This document shows, piece after piece, positions 5,662 through 8,594 of a stretch of DNA of 8,594 nucleotides. The first letter of the stretch is position 1, and the number at the start of each line of letters is the position of its first letter. The stretch comes from Geodermatophilaceae bacterium. Its GTDB lineage: Bacteria; Actinomycetota; Actinomycetes; Mycobacteriales; Geodermatophilaceae. The notes beneath the pieces were generated by a model, which ran no database searches, was not told the origin of the DNA, and saw nothing but the letters and a program-made list of their open reading frames with translations. Position numbers and translations under genes: made by a program. The stretch is taken from contig JACCQS010000122.1 of NCBI GenBank assembly GCA_013814015.1, forward strand, positions 1 to 8,594. Direction: 5' to 3'.

Positions 5662-6126
5662 TCAGCCGCGGACGACCGGAAGGCCCCGTTGGCGACCGCG
5701 GAGCAAATCGGCCACGGTCGCCGCCGCGTTCAGCGCATCGAGTGGGAAGGACAGCGACGCGTCGGCCAATGACCAATGCGCAAGCCAGCGGTCAGCCTGC
5801 CGGGCGATCAGAACGCAGATCGGTGGGCAGTCGCGAATCTCGTACTTCAATTGCCGGGCGATACCCATGCCGCCGGTGGGCTGGGACTCCCCGTCGAGCA
5901 CGACCAGGTCAACCGAGCCGGAATCGACGTGGCTCAGGACCGCTTCGATCGTTTCGCATTCGATCCAGTCGATGCGGCCGAGATCGCGCGCAGGTCGTCG
6001 ACCAACTGCAGTGCGGACGGCGTCCCGGATGGCCGGACGCTGGGAGAAGAGCAATACCCGGACCGATGGCAGTTTGGCCGACCCAGTTGGGCCGGTCGAA
6101 ACGGTCGAAACGGTCACGCGTTGCAT
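5662..6126 (-). CDS. Receiver-like protein without output domain
   Basis: This 154-aa protein has a flavodoxin-like, response-regulator receiver pattern from about residue 22: VRVLLFSQRPAIRDAV, then VDLVVLDGE, CPPICVLIA and a final strand/helix SFPLDALNAAATVADLL. The usual phospho-acceptor position is kept (D78 at the end of the third strand). The acidic pair after the first strand is replaced by FSQRP, and the conserved lysine of the fifth strand is replaced in SFPLD. Mg-dependent phosphorylation is therefore doubtful; a pseudo-receiver is likely. A DNA-binding output domain is absent. The ATG at 6126 starts 1 base after the stop of the CtaG-like gene, so the two should be translationally coupled, and trpD follows 21 bases later. 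Similar proteins often sit beside this gene pair in actinobacteria (recollection, not checked). The function is unknown; a role as partner or regulator of oxidase assembly is only suggested by position. Confidence 0.8.
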   Translation of the reverse strand: MQRVTVSTVSTGPTGSAKLPSVRVLLFSQRPAIRDAVRTAVGRRPARDLGRIDWIECETIEAVLSHVDSGSVDLVVLDGESQPTGGMGIARQLKYEIRDCPPICVLIARQADRWLAHWSLADASLSFPLDALNAAATVADLLRGRQRGLPVVRG

Positions 6127-6127
6127 C

Positions 6128-7042
6128 CTAACGAGGCGTCCCGCCGGTATCCGTCGCCCGTCGGGTCGCCTGTCGAGCCGCCTGTTGCTCGAGGCGGTCC
6201 AGCCGCCGATCCTCTCGTACGGCCTCGCGATCAGAGGCACGCTTCCACTGCACCGCAGCCGCACCCAACATCAACAGGCCGATCAGATCGCCGGAGGCCC
6301 ACAGCAGACCGCCGCCGACCTGTTGATCGAGCAGGGGATCTATCCAGGGCAGGCCGAGGGAGTTGTAATGGTCAGCCGCGATCACGGTGCGCTCGGACAT
6401 GATGGTGAGCCCCAGGATCACGTGGATCGGCAACGTGGTCACCAGCAGGAGCACCCGCATCGGGTGCGGAACCCGGCCGGGCACCGGGTCGACGCCGATC
6501 AGCGGCCAGAAGAAGATGCAGCCGACGAGAACGAAGTGCGTATGTAGCAATTCGTGCAGCAACTCACTGTCCAGGGTGGCCGGATACCAACCGGTGAAAT
6601 ACAGCGCGAAGGGGCTGGCCACGAACAGCAGCCAGCCCACTGCCGGAAAGGTCACGAATGTGGCCACCCGGCTGTGCAGGACGGTGACCAGGACCGATCG
6701 GCCGCCGCTGGGCAGCGCTCGTAGGGCGAGAGTCACCGGCGCACCCAGTGCCAGAAAGATCGGCGCCACCATCGCCAGCAGCATGTGTTGGACCATGTGC
6801 GCCGAGAAGAGCACCGTGTCATAGGCCGCCAGGCCCGACGTGGTTGCCAACGCGAGCGTCCCCAAGCCGCCGACGTACCAGGCGATCTGCCGACCGCGGG
6901 GCCACCCAACGCCCCGCTCGGCAAGTCGGCGCACGCCCCAGAAGTACAGGCCGGCCGCAAGCAGGATCGCTGATGTGATCAGCGGGTCCAGTCGGGTCTC
7001 GGTCAACAACCTGACCGGTTCGAACGGGGGGATACCGGGCAC
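6128..7042 (-). CDS. Cytochrome c oxidase assembly protein, CtaG (caa3-type) family
   Basis: A 304-aa polytopic membrane protein with about seven hydrophobic segments and a charged cytoplasmic tail (DREAVREDRRLDRLEQQ) fits the Caa3_CtaG family. This family helps assemble the copper centre of heme-copper oxidases and is unrelated to Cox11-type CtaG. Conserved family histidines are visible: H82 and H86 in HMVQHM, H163/H167/H169 in HELLHTH, and the LPIHVILG segment. GTG 7042 is preferred because TAGCCT lies exactly 7 bases upstream, giving a leaderless start, and the protein then begins VPGIPPFEPVRLLTE as in relatives. GTG 7078 would add 12 residues and has no ribosome binding site. The gene diverges from ctaE, which fits a role in making the same oxidase. 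Confidence 0.9.
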   Translation of the reverse strand: MPGIPPFEPVRLLTETRLDPLITSAILLAAGLYFWGVRRLAERGVGWPRGRQIAWYVGGLGTLALATTSGLAAYDTVLFSAHMVQHMLLAMVAPIFLALGAPVTLALRALPSGGRSVLVTVLHSRVATFVTFPAVGWLLFVASPFALYFTGWYPATLDSELLHELLHTHFVLVGCIFFWPLIGVDPVPGRVPHPMRVLLLVTTLPIHVILGLTIMSERTVIAADHYNSLGLPWIDPLLDQQVGGGLLWASGDLIGLLMLGAAAVQWKRASDREAVREDRRLDRLEQQAARQATRRATDTGGTPR

Positions 7043-7049
7043 ATCGGTG

Positions 7050-7055
7050 AGGCTA
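7050..7055 (-). promoter_or_regulatory. Putative -10 of the ctaG-like/receiver/trpD operon
   Basis: TAGCCT on the minus strand matches TAnnnT and ends 7 bases before the GTG at 7042, predicting a leaderless transcript. No clear -35 is found. Confidence 0.4.
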
Positions 7056-7089
7056 GGCTCCCTGCTCGGGAGGAACACGCCCGCCTGTG

Positions 7090-7145
7090 CCGGGAATGTG
7101 TTCTACGGCACGCGCCACCCCGGGGTATATCCCACACCGGGAATG
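7090..7145 (+). repeat. CCGGGAATG direct repeats in the ctaG-like/ctaE promoter region
   Basis: The 9-mer CCGGGAATG occurs at 7090-7098 and 7137-7145, a centre-to-centre distance of 47 bp, within the 117-bp divergent intergenic region. The first copy is preceded by TGTG and the second by CACA. They could be binding sites for a factor acting on both operons. Confidence 0.35.
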
Positions 7146-7147
7146 GC

Positions 7148-7153
7148 CATAAT
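7148..7153 (+). promoter_or_regulatory. Putative -10 of the ctaE-qcrCA operon
   Basis: CATAAT is one base off TATAAT and ends 6 bases before the ctaE GTG at 7160. No ribosome binding site precedes that GTG, so a leaderless transcript is likely. A -35 hexamer is not evident 16-19 bp upstream, which may mean an activator is used. Confidence 0.45.
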
Positions 7154-7159
7154 GACCGA

Positions 7160-7762
7160 GTGACGACCGCCACCGGCACGTTCGACAGCAGCCGGATTCA
7201 CTCGCTGACCCGGCCGAACACGGTCAGTGTCGGCACGATCATCTGGTTGTCCAGCGAGCTGATGTTCTTCGCGGGCCTGTTTGCGATGTACTTCACCGCC
7301 CGGGCCGTCCACGGCGCACCATGGCCTCCGGAGCCGACCGAGCTCGACATCCCCTACGCCCTTGCCTTCACCATCATCTTGGTGGCCTCCTCGGTGACCT
7401 GTCAGCTGGGGGTCTTCGCCGCGGAGAAGGGCGATGTCTTCGGTCTGCGCCGATGGTTCACCCTCACCTTCGTCATGGGCCTGGTCTTCGTCCTCGGCCA
7501 GATGAATGAGTACCGCGCACTGGTCGGCGAAGGGACCACCATCGCGTCCTCGACGTACGGGTCGGTGTTCTATCTGACCACCGGCTTCCACGCCCTACAT
7601 GTCATCGGCGGGCTGGTGGCCTTCGTGTTCATGCTGCTCCGCTCCACGATGGGCCGGTTCACCCCGGCGCAGGCCACCGCCGCCATCGTGGTCTCCTACT
7701 ACTGGCACTTCGTCGACGTGGTGTGGATCGGGCTGTTCGCCGCGATCTACCTGGTCAGATAG
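7160..7762 (+). CDS. ctaE: Cytochrome c oxidase subunit III
   Basis: This 200-aa protein is the short five-helix form of subunit III of the aa3-type oxidase, about the length of M. tuberculosis CtaE. Hallmarks are WLSSELMFFAGLFAMYFTARA (29-49), with the conserved E33; the HALHVIGGLVAFVFML helix; and the C-terminal YYWHFVDVVWIGLFAAIYL (180-198). Subunit III stabilises the catalytic core of the proton-pumping oxidase in the plasma membrane and, in actinobacteria, is part of the bcc-aa3 supercomplex. The GTG start has no ribosome binding site but a good -10 just upstream. qcrC begins 8 bases after the stop, so the genes form an operon. Subunits I and II are not in the window. Confidence 0.97.
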   Translation: MTTATGTFDSSRIHSLTRPNTVSVGTIIWLSSELMFFAGLFAMYFTARAVHGAPWPPEPTELDIPYALAFTIILVASSVTCQLGVFAAEKGDVFGLRRWFTLTFVMGLVFVLGQMNEYRALVGEGTTIASSTYGSVFYLTTGFHALHVIGGLVAFVFMLLRSTMGRFTPAQATAAIVVSYYWHFVDVVWIGLFAAIYLVR

Positions 7763-7770
7763 GTAGCGCA

Positions 7771-8574
7771 GTGACGCTCTCCAAGCCTGAGTCGGGCGCC
7801 GCTCGTCGACGCCGTCGGCGGTTGCGCCGCAAGCTGAGTCGAGCCGCCGCCCTCCTGGCCACCCTGATCGTCACCGGCGGGCTGTACGCAGCCATGGCGC
7901 CCGGAAGCGTTGCCGAGGATGCGACCGACTCGAATGCGGTGGAGGCTGGTCGCGAACTGTACGAGCAGTCCTGCATCACCTGCCATGGAAGCAATCTCGA
8001 GGGAGTCTCCGATCGTGGCCCTTCGCTGATCGGGGTCGGCGAAGCATCGGTGTTCTTCCAGGTCTCCACCGGTCGGATGCCGCTGGCCCGTCAGGGAGAG
8101 CAGGCCTTCCGCGGCCCCGTCACGTTCACCGACGACGAGATCGACCAACTGATGGCCTACATCCAGGCAAACGGCGGCGGCCCGACGCTGCCGTCGGGTG
8201 ACCTGCGTGACGGCGAGCTGGCAGCGGGCGGTGAGCTCTTCCGGCTCAATTGCGCCTCGTGCCATAACTTCGCCGGTAGGGGTGGCGCGCTGTCCTCCGG
8301 AAAGAACGCGCCGAACCTGTCCGAAGCCAGCGACCTGCAGATGTACGCGGCGATGTTGAGCGGCCCGTCCAACATGCCGGTCTTCGGGGACAACCAGCTG
8401 ACTCCCGAGGAGAAGCGGGCGATCATCAATTACGTGCAAACGTTGGACGAGTCCACCGACCCGGGTGGGCTCGGCATCGGCCGTGCCGGTCCGGTCCCCG
8501 AGGGCGTCGTGATCTGGTTGCTGGGAATGGGCGTCCTGCTGATCGGGGTCTTCTGGATCGGATCGAAGGCATGA
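7771..8574 (+). CDS. qcrC: Cytochrome bc1 complex diheme cytochrome c subunit
   Basis: QcrC (267 aa) is the diheme cytochrome cc of the actinobacterial menaquinol:cytochrome c reductase; it passes electrons from the Rieske protein straight to the aa3 oxidase, replacing soluble cytochrome c. Order of parts: a very basic N-terminus (six consecutive arginines, 12-17), a membrane segment (about 25-42), heme site one CITCH (68-72) with likely axial M103 in GRMPL, heme site two CASCH (161-165) with likely axial M202 in SNMPVFG, and a C-terminal membrane anchor (about 246-265). Both heme domains face outside the membrane. GTG 7771 is chosen because it gives the expected N-terminal anchor; an upstream start in the same frame would overlap ctaE and add an unlikely extension. 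Its TGA overlaps the ATG of the next gene (ATGA), implying translational coupling. Confidence 0.97.
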   Translation: MTLSKPESGAARRRRRRLRRKLSRAAALLATLIVTGGLYAAMAPGSVAEDATDSNAVEAGRELYEQSCITCHGSNLEGVSDRGPSLIGVGEASVFFQVSTGRMPLARQGEQAFRGPVTFTDDEIDQLMAYIQANGGGPTLPSGDLRDGELAAGGELFRLNCASCHNFAGRGGALSSGKNAPNLSEASDLQMYAAMLSGPSNMPVFGDNQLTPEEKRAIINYVQTLDESTDPGGLGIGRAGPVPEGVVIWLLGMGVLLIGVFWIGSKA

Positions 8575-8594
8575 GCATCGACCACCGCGCCGGG
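8571..8594 (+). CDS. qcrA: Start of qcrA, Rieske iron-sulfur subunit (partial)
   Basis: An ATG overlapping the qcrC stop (ATGA) opens a frame that stays open for 8 codons (MSIDHRAG) to the window edge. Nothing in these residues identifies the product. The assignment rests on the constant ctaE-qcrC-qcrA-qcrB gene order in actinobacteria and the tight stop/start overlap. Confidence 0.65.

Noticed and set aside
5531..6547. 338-codon plus-strand open frame across the trpD/receiver/ctaG region
   Set aside because: It is antisense to three recognisable genes, has no domain pattern and is rich in Arg, Ser and Pro, as expected for a shadow frame.

Overview
This is a high-GC actinobacterial chromosomal segment (Actinomycetota). 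GTG starts are common, coding is dense, and several starts look leaderless. The gene order is a partial NlpC/P60-type gene, a DEDDh exonuclease/UvrC-like fusion, trpD, ctaE, qcrC and the first codons of qcrA. That backbone matches the Mycobacterium tuberculosis Rv2190c-Rv2196 neighbourhood. Here it is interrupted by an MDR alcohol dehydrogenase, a stand-alone Lrp/AsnC ligand-binding domain, a CtaG-type assembly protein and a receiver-like protein. The genus cannot be fixed; a propionibacterial or nocardioidal relative is a guess.

Left part (1-1089, mostly minus strand). A secreted-protein gene runs off the left edge. Its leader contains a clear c-di-AMP (ydaO/yuaA) riboswitch at 213-343, and the DNA upstream of that carries direct and inverted repeats that may be regulator sites. 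Then come a 78-aa protein with two CxxC pairs and a 40-aa single-helix membrane microprotein, both minus strand. This part looks like envelope and cell-wall control.

Middle part (1090-4535, plus strand). A 606-aa exonuclease/GIY-YIG fusion is followed by a zinc alcohol or formaldehyde dehydrogenase with a good ribosome binding site. A perfect 12-bp hairpin separates this from a 95-aa RAM-domain protein that probably starts on a leaderless transcript.

Right part (4561-8594). trpD, a receiver-like protein and a CtaG-type cytochrome oxidase assembly protein form a compact minus-strand operon. It diverges from ctaE-qcrC-qcrA, which encodes oxidase subunit III and the diheme cytochrome cc and Rieske parts of the actinobacterial bcc-aa3 respiratory supercomplex. 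The two operons share a 117-bp divergent promoter region, so a CuA/heme-copper oxidase assembly factor faces the oxidase genes. No mobile elements, CRISPR arrays, tRNA or rRNA genes were seen.
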